Below are positions 1-11,329 of a stretch of DNA of 64,000 bases, piece by piece. The position numbers were made by a program, and so were the translations under genes. Positions within the stretch are counted from its first letter, which is position 1. Every line of letters begins with the position of its first letter. The notes under the pieces are model-generated. The model had not been told where the DNA came from. It did not search any database and was given only the letters and a program-made list of their open reading frames with translations. Origin of the DNA: Enchytraeus crypticus (lineage: Eukaryota; Annelida; Clitellata; Enchytraeida; Enchytraeidae); NCBI GenBank assembly GCA_905160935.1, contig CAJHZI010000447.1:567501-631500 (forward strand). Reading direction: 5' to 3'.

Positions 1-640
1 TTCAGAATGTGGCTACAGCTCCGGCTCATCTCGCTACTTCTCTGGTCTGCCGTTTGAACCCTTGAAGCAGCCATATTCTCAGTCACAATCACTGATGAGC
101 ACCGACTTCTACTGACTCTGTGCGTATCACGCCAATCAATCACAATGCATATTTTACAAAGATAAGAGCATCTTCAAGTCTGGAGTATCATAAAGATAAT
201 TATTTAATCTCACTTGAGTTTAAACAGATAGTGAACTAAATGCTGGTGCTATATAGTAATCTATCACATTAATCTAAATTGTCATAATTATCTCCTTCAA
301 TATCCCCCCCCTCTCTCTCTCCTTCCACATTCAACCATGAGGCAGGTCCACGACAGATTCACATTCGCAGTCTGCAGCAGCACTCTTGACCAACAATATA
401 TCTCTTCGGCTAAGCCTCTACTGCGTCAGAGTGTGACATCGCAGTGATCAATCTGAATCTGCAGTGCTGATATAAAAATCTTTAAAGCAAAGTTTAACGG
501 AAAGTTTCGTATCACGAAGGATAGATCTATATTTATTGAATAGACGTTCCTTCTCTTACGCAGATCCCACAAACTGTAACTCCTAGTCTCCTAATCTTCG
601 CTTTTGTTCTTCTCTTGAAACTTTAATATTTAATATTATT
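1..640. other. AT-rich non-coding stretch
   Basis: I see no convincing reading frame, RNA gene or transposon end here. There is a short C-run followed by a CT-run near 305-325. It may be the unrecognised upstream part of the LINE whose 3' end begins near 645. Confidence 0.5.
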
Positions 641-644
641 TATT

Positions 645-750
645 TAGGAATGAAAAGCCATATCTCTACAAACAGACAGTTGAAAAATGATTTAAGATAT
701 AGGACCAAGAGTTGGAAAGGACACATTCTTAGGGAGAATGTCTACTAAAA
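645..750 (+). mobile_element. LINE-B 3' fragment, left half (split by hAT)
   Basis: The plus strand reads a fragment of the C-terminal LINE motif usually seen as W(I/K)GHILR (here KSWKGHILRE). This is the 3' part of a non-LTR family I call LINE-B, present many times in this window (2095, 13975, 14796, 31488, 32541, 42157 and 58390 regions). The copy stops at 750, where a hAT element starts, and resumes at 2914. Confidence 0.7.
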
Positions 751-944
751 CAGGGGTTCTTAAATTTTATTGCACAGCGACCCACTCAAAAAAAAATTTG
801 AAACGTGCGACCCACACCGTACAGTTTATCATTATATTGTAAATCAGACAGTTCAGAAATTTCTATTTACTAGTGTCATTGTTGCCATTTTATTAAATTG
901 TTTAATGGAAGGCTAGCAGATGATTTACGGAATGCTATTGCTAA

Positions 945-1069
945 TGCTAATGTTAACGTCAGTTTCCTCACTCGAAAGAGATTTCAGTGACGGGCGAGCC
1001 CAGGATTTGAACTTCGCACATACTGATCCGCGGTCGAGTATCTTACCGACATCACCACTGGCTCCAGCC
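945..1069 (-). repeat. tRNA-derived SINE-A copy 1
   Basis: On the minus strand this reads a tRNA-like head with an A-box-like segment (GGTAAGATACTCG) and a B-box-like segment (GTTCAAATCCTGG), then a conserved body ending near GTTAACATTAGC. The same unit occurs at 14463, 16433, 31065, 32891, 42222 and 43640. Confidence 0.8.
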
Positions 1070-1194
1070 AGAAGTGAATAGAAGATATAAATATATAATA
1101 CGGTCTACCGGAAAAAAGTAAAAAAACTGTCACGTTAAAACTTGTGCAGAACAATATACTTAGTAAATTAGTTAAGGCTAAGCACTAGTAGTAG

Positions 1195-1956
1195 TCAATT
1201 GTTACTGGTGGGATAGATGCGCTTGCTTAGCATCAACAAGGAGGAGATCAATAATTGGATCAAGTGGTGACAGACTAGGTCGTGAGAAACTTTCAGCCTG
1301 TCTCTGTACATTGTTTTCATGGCTGTCATTATAGAAAAACCACTTTCGCACAGATAAGTGGTAGTAAATGGTAGCAGTGCTGCTATGGCTATTTCTGATA
1401 ATTCTGGATGTTCCGAAGAGGCATAAATATAAAAATTCGAAAGTCTCATAGCGTTAAACTTCATTCGCAATGACCTATCACACAAAAAATCAATTAATTT
1501 TTCCTCAGTTACTGCAGAAAGTAATATAAAACTGAGATCTACATCGAATGGATTTCCTATCCACTGAAGAACGGAGTTTGGCTATGTCAAGAAATATTGT
1601 TTAAATTTCTTTAAAAGCAAATGTAGATGGTCAGCGATTACAGTAGTGATGGAAGCTGATATGGCACCAGTTTCTGCATGAGTTTGGACATCTGAGAAGC
1701 AAGAAAGCATGTCCATTCTACCTTTATCAATGCGCATTTTCCAAGGCTTCAATTTCTTCACAAATGCTGGTATTTTATCTGTATGCCGAAACAGATTAAT
1801 TTCTCTTCCCAGTAGGCTTAATTTTAGATCATTGAACAAACCAAAAATGTCTACCAGATGGGCCAACTTTGACAAACCAAGCTTATCAGTCAGGCAATCT
1901 CTTAGCGACTGAAAAGAATTCTTGTTCAGCAGGAAAACAAGTACTTCATTTCTCAA
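1195..1956 (-). pseudogene. hAT transposase remnant
   Basis: Two minus-strand frames (1956 to 1582, then 1485 to 1195) give pieces of a hAT transposase. The second contains the C-terminal dimerisation motif LLPFTTTYLCESGFS followed by an RDRLKVSHDL segment, characteristic of ZBED/FAM200-like hAT transposases. The first (residues around FLNKNSFQSLRDCL and WKMRIDKGRMDML) fits the preceding helical region. The N-terminal BED finger and the catalytic DDE core are not recognisable, and the frames do not join, so this cannot encode an active enzyme. Its position inside matching hAT ends supports the assignment. Confidence 0.75.
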
Positions 1957-2094
1957 TTCAAAAAGTCTTCACAAAACTTTCCCTCTTGATATCCATCTTA
2001 CCTCTATTTGCAGCAATAATTAAGTGCTCATGTTGCGCACCAATTTCTGAACATAGAACTTGAAACATGCGCGTATTCAGTGCGCTAGGTCATT

Positions 2095-2490
2095 CTCATA
2101 GTGCACTGCCTACTGGCACGTCCATGGTATATGACATCTCCACTCTTCTCTGTCTTCCGCTTTCCGTTTCATTTCCACATATGATTGGGTCTTTAAATCA
2201 TCTAAAATACCTAATCTCGGCCTGCCCTTACCTCCTTTTCTTTCCATTCTACCTTTTATGACCTCAATTAATATACTTTCTCCCCTTAAAATGTGTCCTA
2301 TCCAACTCTTCTTCCTATTTCTTAATACACTGATCAACTGTCTATCGGTACCAACTCTCTCCAGAACTTCCTCATTTGTAACATCTTGAGTCCAGCTAAT
2401 CCTCTCCATTCTTCTCCAAATCCACATTTCCAATGCCTCCAGTTTCCTAATATCTTCCTTTCTGAAGGTCCAGGCTTCACCATGCGCTAG
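2095..2490 (-). mobile_element. LINE-B 3' fragment nested in hAT
   Basis: The minus strand encodes about 107 residues of a non-LTR ORF2 C-terminus: WIWRRMERISW, then KKSWIGHILRGES, then a basic KGRPRLG segment and a final REEWRCHIPW. It ends in the LINE-B 3' sequence with the CTGCC/GGCAG hairpin (here CGTGCC-AGTA-GGCAG, one base off). It is a 5'-truncated copy inserted into the hAT element. Confidence 0.8.
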
Positions 2491-2913
2491 CTATAATGAC
2501 TTTAATAATTTTAGTAGCCTTGCACAACACGTCATACGAATTTTCGCCTACATCTTTAGTGTCAAATACTTTGTGGTGAATGAAACAGTGCTAGGACGCT
2601 GCAAGACGAGCAACGCTTTTAATGCGCTGAACTAATCCAGCACGTAGACTAGTCATTGTATTGAAACTGCACCGTCTGTAGTAAATCCTGCACAGTCGGA
2701 CTCCTGTAGTTTGTTTTCTGAGATAAATTTTAATTTTGTTGACACAATTAAAAACTTCCACTTCAGTTATTCTTGTTGGGAGTTCACAAAATCTATATAA
2801 AAATTAATGTAAGGTTTTATGTTCTTTTAATGTTTTTGGAGACCCTTGGCGACCCACTGAGAAAATCCTCGCGACCCACTTTCGGGTCGCGACCCACAGT
2901 TTAAGAACCCCTG

Positions 2914-3050
2914 CACTAAAGGATGCCACAGAAGGAAGAATGAAAGGAAAGAGAAGCAGAGGCAGACCGAGATTAGGAAAGTTACATGATTTAAAAATAC
3001 ACTCATATGTGAACATAAAGAGGAAAGCGGAAGACAAAGAAGAGTGGAGG
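2914..3050 (+). mobile_element. LINE-B 3' fragment, right half
   Basis: This resumes the LINE-B frame after the hAT insertion, encoding a basic [12 protein letters not shown] segment and [12 protein letters not shown]. It stops at the GGAGGCGG that precedes a long (TA)n tract, as does the copy at 31488-32036. Confidence 0.75.
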
Positions 3051-3151
3051 CGGTATATATATATATATATATATACATGTATATACCACTATATATATAT
3101 ACATGTATATACCACCGTATATATATATATATACATGTAAGTATGTATGTG

Positions 3152-3226
<75 letters not shown>
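3051..3226. repeat. (TA)n microsatellite
   Basis: Long TA tract with a few CATG and GTATG interruptions. Translations of it as Ile-Tyr runs are not genes. Confidence 0.95.
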
Positions 3227-3227
<1 letters not shown>

Positions 3228-4168
3228 GGGTGAGTAAAAGAAAGATTACACCTACAAAAAGTTTGAATATCTCAGGCTATTGGTAAGTAATATTTTCAAA
3301 TAAAACTGTTACCAAACACAAAAGGACTAATTTCTGATGGGGTGGCCAATTTTCATCCATTTTGGTACATAGATTGTCCAGTTATGAAAGTTTCAGCAGA
3401 GCAACCCCCCATTTTTGAACGTACTGTAAATAAATATTTTATTTTATTTTATTTTAGCGCTGAAAAGGATCGTTGTGGTGGTTCAGAAAGAACCAGTTGT
3501 ATCTGCTAGCATTACTGACTATTCGCTATGCTTCCCTCCAGCTGCTGTGCAGGACTGCAGTCGCTTTCGGAATGCTAGGACAGCCTTGTTGATTCCAGCT
3601 TGGGGCACTTTCTCCCTGATTGATTGTAGCACTTCCTGCAGTTCTGTCTTGTTTTTAGGCTTCAGCTGGTGTTTCTGATAGAGATGCAACATAGTTCCCC
3701 AGACATGGTAATCCAGAGGATTTAGATCGGGACAGTTTGGAGGTCATTCAATCTTCTTGATGAAATGCGGAATTCTCCCGCTGATCCATTCCTGCGCATG
3801 ACGCGATGCATGAGCCGGAGCAACATCTTGCTGAAAGATGAAACCATTTGGAACTACAGTGCATTACAATCATCAAACAGCTTTGAAAGTAAAGTATTGA
3901 CGTAATACTGAGCGTTCACCTTTATTACTCGCTAATGAAGTGCAATTTGCCCTTACCGTTACAGCAAACGCCATATTTAGGTAAAAATGGGGGGTTGCTT
4001 TGCTGAAATTTGCATAGCTGGACAATCTATGCACCAAAATGTATACAAATTGGCCACCCCATCAGAAATGAGTCCTTTATTATTTGGTAAAAGTTTGATT
4101 TCAAAATTTTAATAATAACCTGAGATATTCAAACTATTTGCTGGTGTAATCATTTTATTACTCACCCT
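3227..4168 (-). mobile_element. Tc1/mariner-type element, copy 1 (deleted)
   Basis: The ends are inverted copies starting AGGGTGAGTAAAA and are flanked by TA, as expected for this superfamily. The inverted similarity extends well over 100 bp inwards. The minus strand carries transposase fragments, including PPNCPDLNPLDYHVWG, the (N/C)SPDLNP signature before the third catalytic acidic residue, then a helical tail of about 80 residues. An in-frame stop lies just before PPNCPDLNP and the N-terminal helix-turn-helix part is missing. A related copy lies at 34123-34936. Confidence 0.8.
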
Positions 4169-4496
4169 ATATATATACATGTATTTATCTATATATATAA
4201 AACAAAGTCGTGTTCGTAATGGCACTTATAACTCAAGAACAGCTGGACAGATTTTAATGATCTTGGACATTTTGGATTCGTCTCCAGCAGCCCCTGCATA
4301 ATTCCCAATAAAATTTTTAATAAATAATGGGCTATGACCAAAAATTGCTATAAATCAAAATAGGTCAAAATTATAACATGCTCTCATCTGTCGAGTACCT
4401 ATGACTATAATCTATAGTCAATAATCTATATAGATAACGATTTTCTATATACAATTTTTTGACATCCTCTATTCAACATTCTCCAAACGGAAGCAT

Positions 4497-4566
4497 GGAT
4501 GGCCCGGTGGTATAGGTGCTAGACTTTAGATCATGTGGTCCGGGGTTCGATTCTGGCTCGGGTCAC
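4497..4566 (+). repeat. tRNA-like sequence inside the Helitron
   Basis: About 70 bases with an A-box-like stretch (GGTATAGGTGCTAGAC) and a good B box (GGTTCGATTC). The two ends (GGCCCGG and CTCGGGTCA) are only partly complementary, so this is more likely a tRNA pseudogene or SINE head carried by the Helitron than a working tRNA. Confidence 0.5.
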
Positions 4567-4639
4567 TTTTATTTTTCAAAGTTTGATCAATTTTATAAGT
4601 TTCTTAAGATTAAAAATTTTTTAAATCTTAATATATCAA

Positions 4640-4679
4640 ACAAAATAGACAGTTAGATAGAGACAGATAGAGATAGATA

Positions 4680-4741
<62 letters not shown>

Positions 4742-5008
4742 AAGACAGACAGACAGACAGACAGACAGACAGTCAGACAGACAGACAGACCGACAGACAG
4801 ACACAGACAGATAGATAGATAGAGAGAGAGAGAGATTGATAGAGATAGATACATATAGAGAGAAATAGAGAGTGAGATCGAGAGAGAGATTGAGAGAGAT
4901 AGAGAAAGAGAGAGAGAGATAGAGAGAGATAGGACAGAGAAAGAGAGACAGATAGATAGATAGACAGACACACAGACAGACAGACAGACAGATATAGATA
5001 GATAGATA
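4640..5008. repeat. Compound GATA/GACA/GA microsatellite
   Basis: Runs of GATA, GACA and GA in several blocks, all within the Helitron. The Ser/Leu-rich frames on the minus strand are repeat translations. Confidence 0.95.
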
Positions 5009-5045
5009 TTGTTGATAGGCGGTACGAAGTCCGCCGGATCAGCTA

Positions 5046-5046
<1 letters not shown>

Positions 5047-5137
<91 letters not shown>

Positions 5138-5268
5138 TGTATATATATACATATATATATACATGTATATATATATTTATATGTATATATTTATATATAT
5201 TTATATGTTTATATATATATATATATATATTTTTGGAGATCTAAATAAAAAATAAAAAATAAAAAAAT

Positions 5269-5336
<68 letters not shown>
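5047..5336. repeat. (TA)n microsatellite in two blocks
   Basis: TA tracts at about 5047-5237 and 5272-5335, separated by an A-rich spacer (AAATAAAAAATAAAA-like). The second block abuts the 3' end of the R2-like copy 1. Confidence 0.95.
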
Positions 5337-5338
<2 letters not shown>

Positions 5339-7170
5339 ATGGACCCGCCAGTAGCATTGCACAGTAGCGTTGCCATGCGAGAGGCTCTTCCAGACTGTCC
5401 AACACTGGATTTTCTTGTCAGTGAGCTGTCTAAACTAATTCGATCATCATCTCCACAGAGATTCTTTCTTGAAAATCTCCCAGCCACACTGTTCCTCTTC
5501 GACAAAGAACTGTTAGCTCGAACTCCACGATCATCTTCTTCACTTTCAGAATATGGCGGTGGTGCCCGACCCACAAGGCTAGCATTGGTGCGCTTAAAAA
5601 ACTGTTGGCCCTCAGGTACCTGTCACTATCTAGCATGTACGATGAGTCCCGATTCTGAGAGGATTTAGCAGCAAGACCGGGTATAACTTTTCTAATCGGA
5701 GAACCATCAGGACTGGTAACTGCATCACTGTATCCTCCTGAAGGAAACCTCTGAGTAGAAATTCGGGCAAGACTGGAATTCGATCTTCTATCCAGTGAAC
5801 TTTCTAACGGTCCAATTGGTCTATCGTCTTATCTACCGCCTGGAAACCTTTGAGATTCTTCTCCAATATTTCGATAACTGGATCTCCTATCCAAAGAGCC
5901 ATCCGGGCGTATGATTCCATCGTCATATGCACCTGATGGAAACCTCTGTGTTGCTCTTCCAGCCAATATGGGACTTGATCTTCTGGACAGGGAATTATTT
6001 AGCCGCTCAGCATCGTCGTCATGGTCTTGGGTGTAGGAAAACCGCTGTGGTTGCGACTACCTTCTAGTAAGGAATGGACTGAGACTCCTGGCCAATCTTT
6101 CGAGCTCTATCCCAAGATCTCCACTGGCGCCGATACGAAGCGCTCTTCCCGCAAATGCTGAGTTTGCTCTATTGGTTGGTAAATTGTCCAGTCTGTCGTC
6201 GTCGCTTCCTCCATGACTCCTACGAAAGGGGTTCCTATCCAGACTGGATGTGACACGTCTGAGTGGAGAACCTTCTTCTTCGCTACCACGATATCCAGTA
6301 AAAGATCTGTCGCTAGGCCCAGCACTCGCTTTTCTAGACAGAACTCTGTCCACGCTTAATATATCGTCGTGGAAATTATTCCTCCTCGACTCTCGAGTGC
6401 CGTCCGGATCATCTTTTATGCCTTGAACCTCTGAGCGTATCTCTCACGTTAGCTTCACTGTGTCACTCTCCTCTCCTCCGGCATCTAAGACTGTCTTATC
6501 TGTAACCTCGTATTATCATCTTTGGACAACTTCGCTAGTAGACACAGATGAGAAATTACAGCTTTCTTTTCGTTCGGAAGATTTTTCATAATTTCATCGT
6601 ACAACGAGTTGTCCATTTCTTCTTTCAGCGACTAAAACTTGGCTCGTTTTTCGTCTAGTGCTATCATATCAATCTCTCCTTTCACCGCATTGAGTTGAGA
6701 CTTTCTCTGATCGTATTTCATTTGGCCAGACTCTATTTCTAACTTCGATGTGACTTCCCTCTCTCTTGCCCTTGATCTCGACTCCACCTTCTTCCGACAC
6801 ATGGCTAGCTGAAAAATACTGCCTGATAGCTTGCTCAGCGTTCTCGTTAGAATCTTATCCCTGGAAGGAGACTCATTGAATATGTTGGAGCTGCTCGACA
6901 GAATTTCATCGGATGAACGAGGCGGGTAGGGAAGGGAGCAGCTTTGATAAAAAAGCACCGGAGTTCATAGCTGGAGTTCATAGCTGGAGAGCAAGAAAGA
7001 TGAACCCGAAGTATCCACTGGAGGAACCGTGGAGCCCTGCGAGAACGACGGCAACCCTGGTTTTTTCGTAGGCAACGATAGAGGAAGAGCTTTCGAATCT
7101 GTACAAGTAGAGGAAGATGTGAAGGGAAAATCACCGGACCCGATCAACCCTTGCTCAGACACATTCAATA
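5337..7170 (-). pseudogene. R2-like retrotransposon copy 1: 3' tail ORF (Ser/Arg-rich, broken)
   Basis: This continues the minus-strand retrotransposon at 7155-10397. It first has a Ser-rich segment shared with copy 2 (DSKALPLSLPTKKPG and SSDEILSSSSN, split between two frames). Next comes a charged coiled-coil-like segment (AREREVTSKLEIESGQMKY and DEKRAKF; 6632-6958). From about 6420 to 5340 lies an Arg/Ser/Asp-rich stretch with degenerate repeats of about 33 residues built around SLDRRSS and TQRFPSGGY. There are several stops and frame changes. The coiled-coil and SLDRRSS parts have no counterpart in copy 2. It ends in a (TA)n tract. The function is unknown. Confidence 0.6.
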
Positions 7171-10100
7171 TGACCAGGGAAATCGATGGACTTTAGTCGG
7201 TAAGTCTCAACAAGAGCTGAAGTTCTCATGGAAGAATTTCTTTGCAGAGAAGGTGGAAACATCATAGACTCAAACATGTCTAAGCTCTCTAATATGGTAC
7301 CTAGGTGGAGTGTATCATGATGTGTCTGGAGAGCTAGAGAATTGGTCGAGACTTGGGAATCTGATGCAAGGTGACAAACCTTGAAATCTGATGAAGGTTG
7401 ACAGGAAGGAGTTGTAGGGCGAGTATGAGCTTTTCTAAGACAGAATGAGGATGTGTGAGCATAGAATCCAGTTGTAGTTGCCGATTCGCTGGGACCATAG
7501 ACCTCTCCATGAGAATTAAAGGTACCCATTACACAGATGGTATTAAACCGCAAGCAAGTTTTACGTTTGTCACAGATGAAAGTTTCTTACCCAAAATGGA
7601 GATGAATTTATTACTCTCATCATTCATTGAACCCAACGTCTCAAAAGCCCGAGGGATGAAACAGTAGCTATTACAGAGTTCGCTGTACTTAAATGCCTTT
7701 CTCTCTGCAGCCAGTTCAGCTACTTCACCTGCTGACATAGACAAAAGGTTCCGGTAAGATTTGGCAAGGCAATCAACCATCCGATCGTGACATGCCTGTG
7801 GGTTCCTTAATGGCTGGACAACCAGCTTTATTCAAAGCATGTCACACAATGTCATTTAGATTGTGATGTCTGGGAGACCTACCTGCACTCTTGTGACAAG
7901 AAAACCCATGATGTCCTCTCGCATCATCTACACTGCCACACACACATTTATGGGCTCACATAACTTCGTACCTAAACATAAGCCAACAGCTATCCTAATA
8001 GCCTCGTCTTCGAGTCGCAACTCACAAGAAGCTTTTGGAAGAGCATGCAGCCAGTCGCTGCTATTTGGAGCGGACACAGCAAGAAGACGAGCTTTCTCTA
8101 CGGGCTCTGATTTAGACGCTAACAGCTGTGTGAAGCATTTTTCTATAAAAGGCTTGTTCCAGTTTTTCCGCGAACAGGCAGCTTCACCGACAGGAGCCAC
8201 CACATCGAATTCAGAGGTCCACAAAGACTTAACTTTTAAGAATTCCGGATCAATGGGAGAGGTGCTATTACCGAGTATTTCCAACTGAAGCGCCCATGTA
8301 CAGTTATACGAAGCCAGGAAGGCTGACGGAGCCAGTTGCGCAGTGTTGCGGATACCCAGACCTCCTTTGCGAATAGGAAGAATCGCCTGTAGCCATTGTC
8401 GCTCGGTTAGGTCGACATTTAGCAGGCTACACAGACATTCTCTGAGAATCTTGTCATAAGCCTGTAGTAGGGCATGTTGAGAGCATGGAGATGAGCGGAG
8501 TGTGCATGACTTTGGGTGCACTTAGAGAATGGCGAATCACGACAAGAGTGTCGTGACGACTAATATCTCTCAACCGCGTAGCTGCCCTCTGGAGATCAGC
8601 AGTGTTTTTCTCTAATTTACTGTCCATTGCTCCTCCCACGACTGTGGGTGCACCTATAAGATCCGCATCACTAATGTTCCTTTTCTGAAATGAGTCTAAC
8701 AATGGATCATTGTGAGATAGGGCCAAAGAGATGATCTCACATTTGTTAATATGAATCTTAAGACCAAGTTCTGATCCCTTATCTACAACCATCCTGATAT
8801 CATTAGCTACTGCAGCAGCTAAACCACCAATCGTAAGGTCATCCAGGTAACTAATTCGGAATGAACTGTCAGATCTTTAAGAAGAGGTAGGAGAGTGAGA
8901 CTAAATAGTAGTGAGCCCAATGGATCACCTTGCTGAACGCCCTCACTGGACAGGATGACTCTTTCGCCATATTTGAGGAGGGTTGTATGACTATAGGCAG
9001 ACCAGCAGAAGTTAAAAATTTCCGGAAGAAAAGTGTGAAAAGCTTGCAACATCTTAGCTCTACGTATACTGTTGAAAGCATTGGCGAAGTTCAGTTTGAC
9101 CAATGAAGAACCCGAAGGCATGCGTGTAACAAACTGACACGTCGCATGGACAGCAGCTTCACAACCACCTGATACTCCAAAACCCAACTGGATAGGACAG
9201 AGATAATCAGAGATTAAGGGCATTGCATACATGTTCAAACATTTAGCAGTGAGTCTTCTCCATGTATAGTCAATGGCAATAGGGCGTACGTCATCATTCT
9301 TTTTCTTAATTGCAATTAAGTTGCCGCCAAAAAGGATGGGCCTCACCTAAAAGGGACAGTTTCCTCATATCAAACAATTGATAAAGCCAGTGATAGCTGT
9401 AAGCAACTGGGCACCTGCCTCCTTACATTTAATTAAGTCTTGGAGATGTTGAGGACGTAAACCACCAGGGCCACCTGTGGCACAGGCTATAAAACTATGC
9501 ACAGCTTTCAAAACAACATCTTCCTGTACTTGAACGACCGGTGTAGAATTATGTACTTGATTATCAGGAGACTCAACAGCAATAGGGTGCTTATCCTGTA
9601 ACTGTTCAAAAGTCTTCTCATTGTTTTCCGCTAAAGATTCATCGGAACAGAGGATTCTGACAGCAGCGCGAATGTTCCCTTCTTCTAACTTTGACTACAC
9701 CAAAGAGGGAATAGAAGACTTAGAAATACGTCTTTTAGAGACAGAATTGGCCTCTTTTGATGTCTCCATGTTTTCAAAATTAAGAACTTCAGACAGATGA
9801 TTATGAATGATGCCCGCTACACTAAATTTCTTTCCCATCTTGACAGGAACAGTTAGAGTAGCAGGAGCAAAATTAAGAAGTTCATTCCAATAAGTTAACT
9901 CTTCAGAATTATTAGTGATCATGTTAGGCACAGTGATCAGAGCCCTAGCACAGGAAGCTCTGGCAGATCTCGGTATGTGCTTGATGCTGGGCTGTGTCAA
10001 AGTGGGATGTTAGACAGCTAAATTATCAGATATTGAGCAAACATTGAAGTTGCTTTCACAGTTGCTCTCTGCAATGGTGACAATTCAGTTTATGCTTGCA

Positions 10101-10397
10101 GCACTGTTCTTGCTTGTTCTGCTGTTTTTAGGCTTGCTATTAGCTGGATGACTGGAATCTGAACAATATCTATCTGCATGTTCAAAGTGAACGCAGCTTC
10201 CATCTGTGTGAATGACTGACAGGCTGGGAATAGGTTGATGAGATGTGGGTAACCAGAACCGAGACAAGGAGATTTCGTGTGCCATATCGATGGAATAGAC
10301 CATCCCTCAAGTGAACCTGTCGTACAGCTAGACACACCCGGCAGACACCACATTCCTTGCCAGCTGTTTGAGAGAGAGACCACTTCTGTCGAGACAT
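7155..10397 (-). pseudogene. R2-like non-LTR retrotransposon copy 1: zinc finger-RT-nuclease (broken)
   Basis: The N-terminus is at 10397 (MSRQKWSLSQTAGKECG), with a CRVC...H zinc-finger-like start. Several frames follow. The RT region (9346-8819) has a D-x-A-N-AFNS motif A variant (KLNFANAFNSI here, with the first Asp of copy 2 changed to Asn) and EGVQQGDPLG. The C-terminal part (8521-7928) contains SDWLHALPKASCELRLEDEA. The nuclease core is interrupted near 7780-7930, though VDCLAKSY and later pieces remain. In copy 2 this gene is nearly uninterrupted, so its reading guides the alignment. Frameshifts and stops make copy 1 inactive. The family reverse-transcribes its own RNA at a nicked target. 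Confidence 0.75.
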
Positions 10398-10484
10398 TTA
10401 CTGTTCGGATCTTGTTTACGAACTGAAGCGAAAATAATAATAATTATGACGGCGGGATTTAGCGCAAAAAGTTTAGTTGCGCAT

Positions 10485-10566
10485 CTATAATCGAAGTTAA
10501 GCTACATCGGCCTCCGTTAGTACTTTGTGGGTGACCACCTTAAAAGACTTGAGTGTTGACAGCTTT
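10485..10566 (+). pseudogene. 5S rRNA-like fragment
   Basis: The plus strand resembles the middle and 3' half of animal 5S rRNA: TCGAAGTTAAGC, then GTTAGTACTT and GTGGGTGACCACC, which match the internal promoter elements (A block and C block) with several substitutions. The 5' third is too degenerate to call. It lies about 90 bp from the 5' end of R2-like copy 1. It could be a 5S pseudogene, a 5S-derived SINE head, or an old target-site remnant. Confidence 0.6.
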
Positions 10567-10569
10567 GAG

Positions 10570-11160
10570 GAAAAAATCCCAGGGTAATGGAAGAGAAACA
10601 AAAGAGATCCTAAACGGTGTCACTCCAGTGATCAAAAAAAGTCAGGCAGATGATTTAAATCTAAGGCTGAAAGAGATATGTTTTCAACTATTAGGATAGA
10701 CTCATAAATTTATTAATAAAATAAAATGATCAGAAATTATTACAATTTTCGATTGCGTAATGTCAATTTTATTGTACTAAATCAACATAAATGTGAATGT
10801 AATAATAAATAAATTATGTACTGTGAAAATAATACTAAAAATATTTTATGTAGAAGTAGGTCTATCATAATCATCATAAGATTAGAATGGGGCCAATTAT
10901 AAATATCAGAAAATTGTTCAGATTGCATTTATGAGTTTTCAAGACTTCCTGAACCAGTATAATTAAGTTTTAAAGTTAACATCTTAAGTGGATTTATTTA
11001 ATAGTAGCAGTATTGAAATAGATAAGAAAATTGAAACATGTTACTTTATTGCTGCTATTAATTATACACTAGTTGAAAATATATTCATTAAACTTGAAAA
11101 AGAATATCAATATAATTTTTGTATCTAATATATTGAAAATCTTAACTCAAATATGTGTAG
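10570..11160. other. AT-rich non-coding stretch
   Basis: No reading frame or known repeat end recognised; about 70% A+T. Confidence 0.5.
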
Positions 11161-11164
11161 TGAA

Positions 11165-11323
11165 CAGTAGCATAGCAAGGATTTAGTCTTGGGGGAGAGC
11201 ATTTTGAGGGAGGCACAAACTTTAAACAAAGTGTGCACTTATATTTTAGTCTTAATAAAAATTTTACACGACATCTTGGGGGAGGCACATGCCCTTTCCT
11301 GCCTCCCTCTCGCTACGCCACTG
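11165..11323. mobile_element. Short MITE
   Basis: About 159 bp bounded by inverted ends CAGTAGCATAGCAAGG and CTCGCTACGCCACTG (reverse complement CAGTGGCGTAGCGAG). The interior carries two GGGGGAG(A/G)-type direct repeats. There is no coding capacity. The CAGTGGCGTAGC end is common in animal MITEs. No clear target duplication is visible. Confidence 0.65.
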
Positions 11324-11329
11324 ATAATT

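Larger units (their letters stand above)
751..2913 (-). mobile_element. hAT DNA transposon (degenerate)
   Basis: The terminal inverted repeats begin CAGGGGTTCTTAAA at 751 and end TTTAAGAACCCCTG at 2913, followed inwards by GGGTCGCGACCC-type subterminal sequence typical of hAT elements. The flanking 8-mers TACTAAAA (743-750) and CACTAAAG (2914-2921) are a slightly mutated 8-bp target duplication. The flanking LINE-B sequence continues across the insertion, which confirms the boundaries. The element carries minus-strand transposase remnants, a SINE (945-1069) and a LINE-B fragment (2095-2490), so it was itself a target for later insertions. Confidence 0.85.
4188..5046 (+). mobile_element. Non-autonomous Helitron
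   Basis: The element starts with TC (TCTATATATATAAAACAAAG) after an A and ends CTAG before a T, the host A|T insertion rule of Helitrons. Ahead of the CTAG lies a GC-rich hairpin: GGCGG at 5018-5022, an 8-nt loop, then CCGCC at 5031-5035. The 5' part, with an AACTCAAGAACAGCTGGACAG segment, resembles short non-autonomous Helitrons of invertebrates. There is no Rep/helicase gene. Inside are a tRNA-like segment (4497-4566) and a large GATA/GACA microsatellite. Confidence 0.85.

Noticed and set aside
3044..3286. Reading frames of Ile-Tyr repeats (also at 5009, 12067, 23219, 32017 and 45850)
   Set aside because: They are translations of (TA)n microsatellites.
4497..4566. Functional tRNA gene
   Set aside because: Acceptor ends pair poorly and it lies inside a Helitron; kept only as tRNA-like.
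4636..4973. Ser/Leu-rich frames on the minus strand
   Set aside because: Translation of GATA/GACA/GA repeats inside the Helitron.
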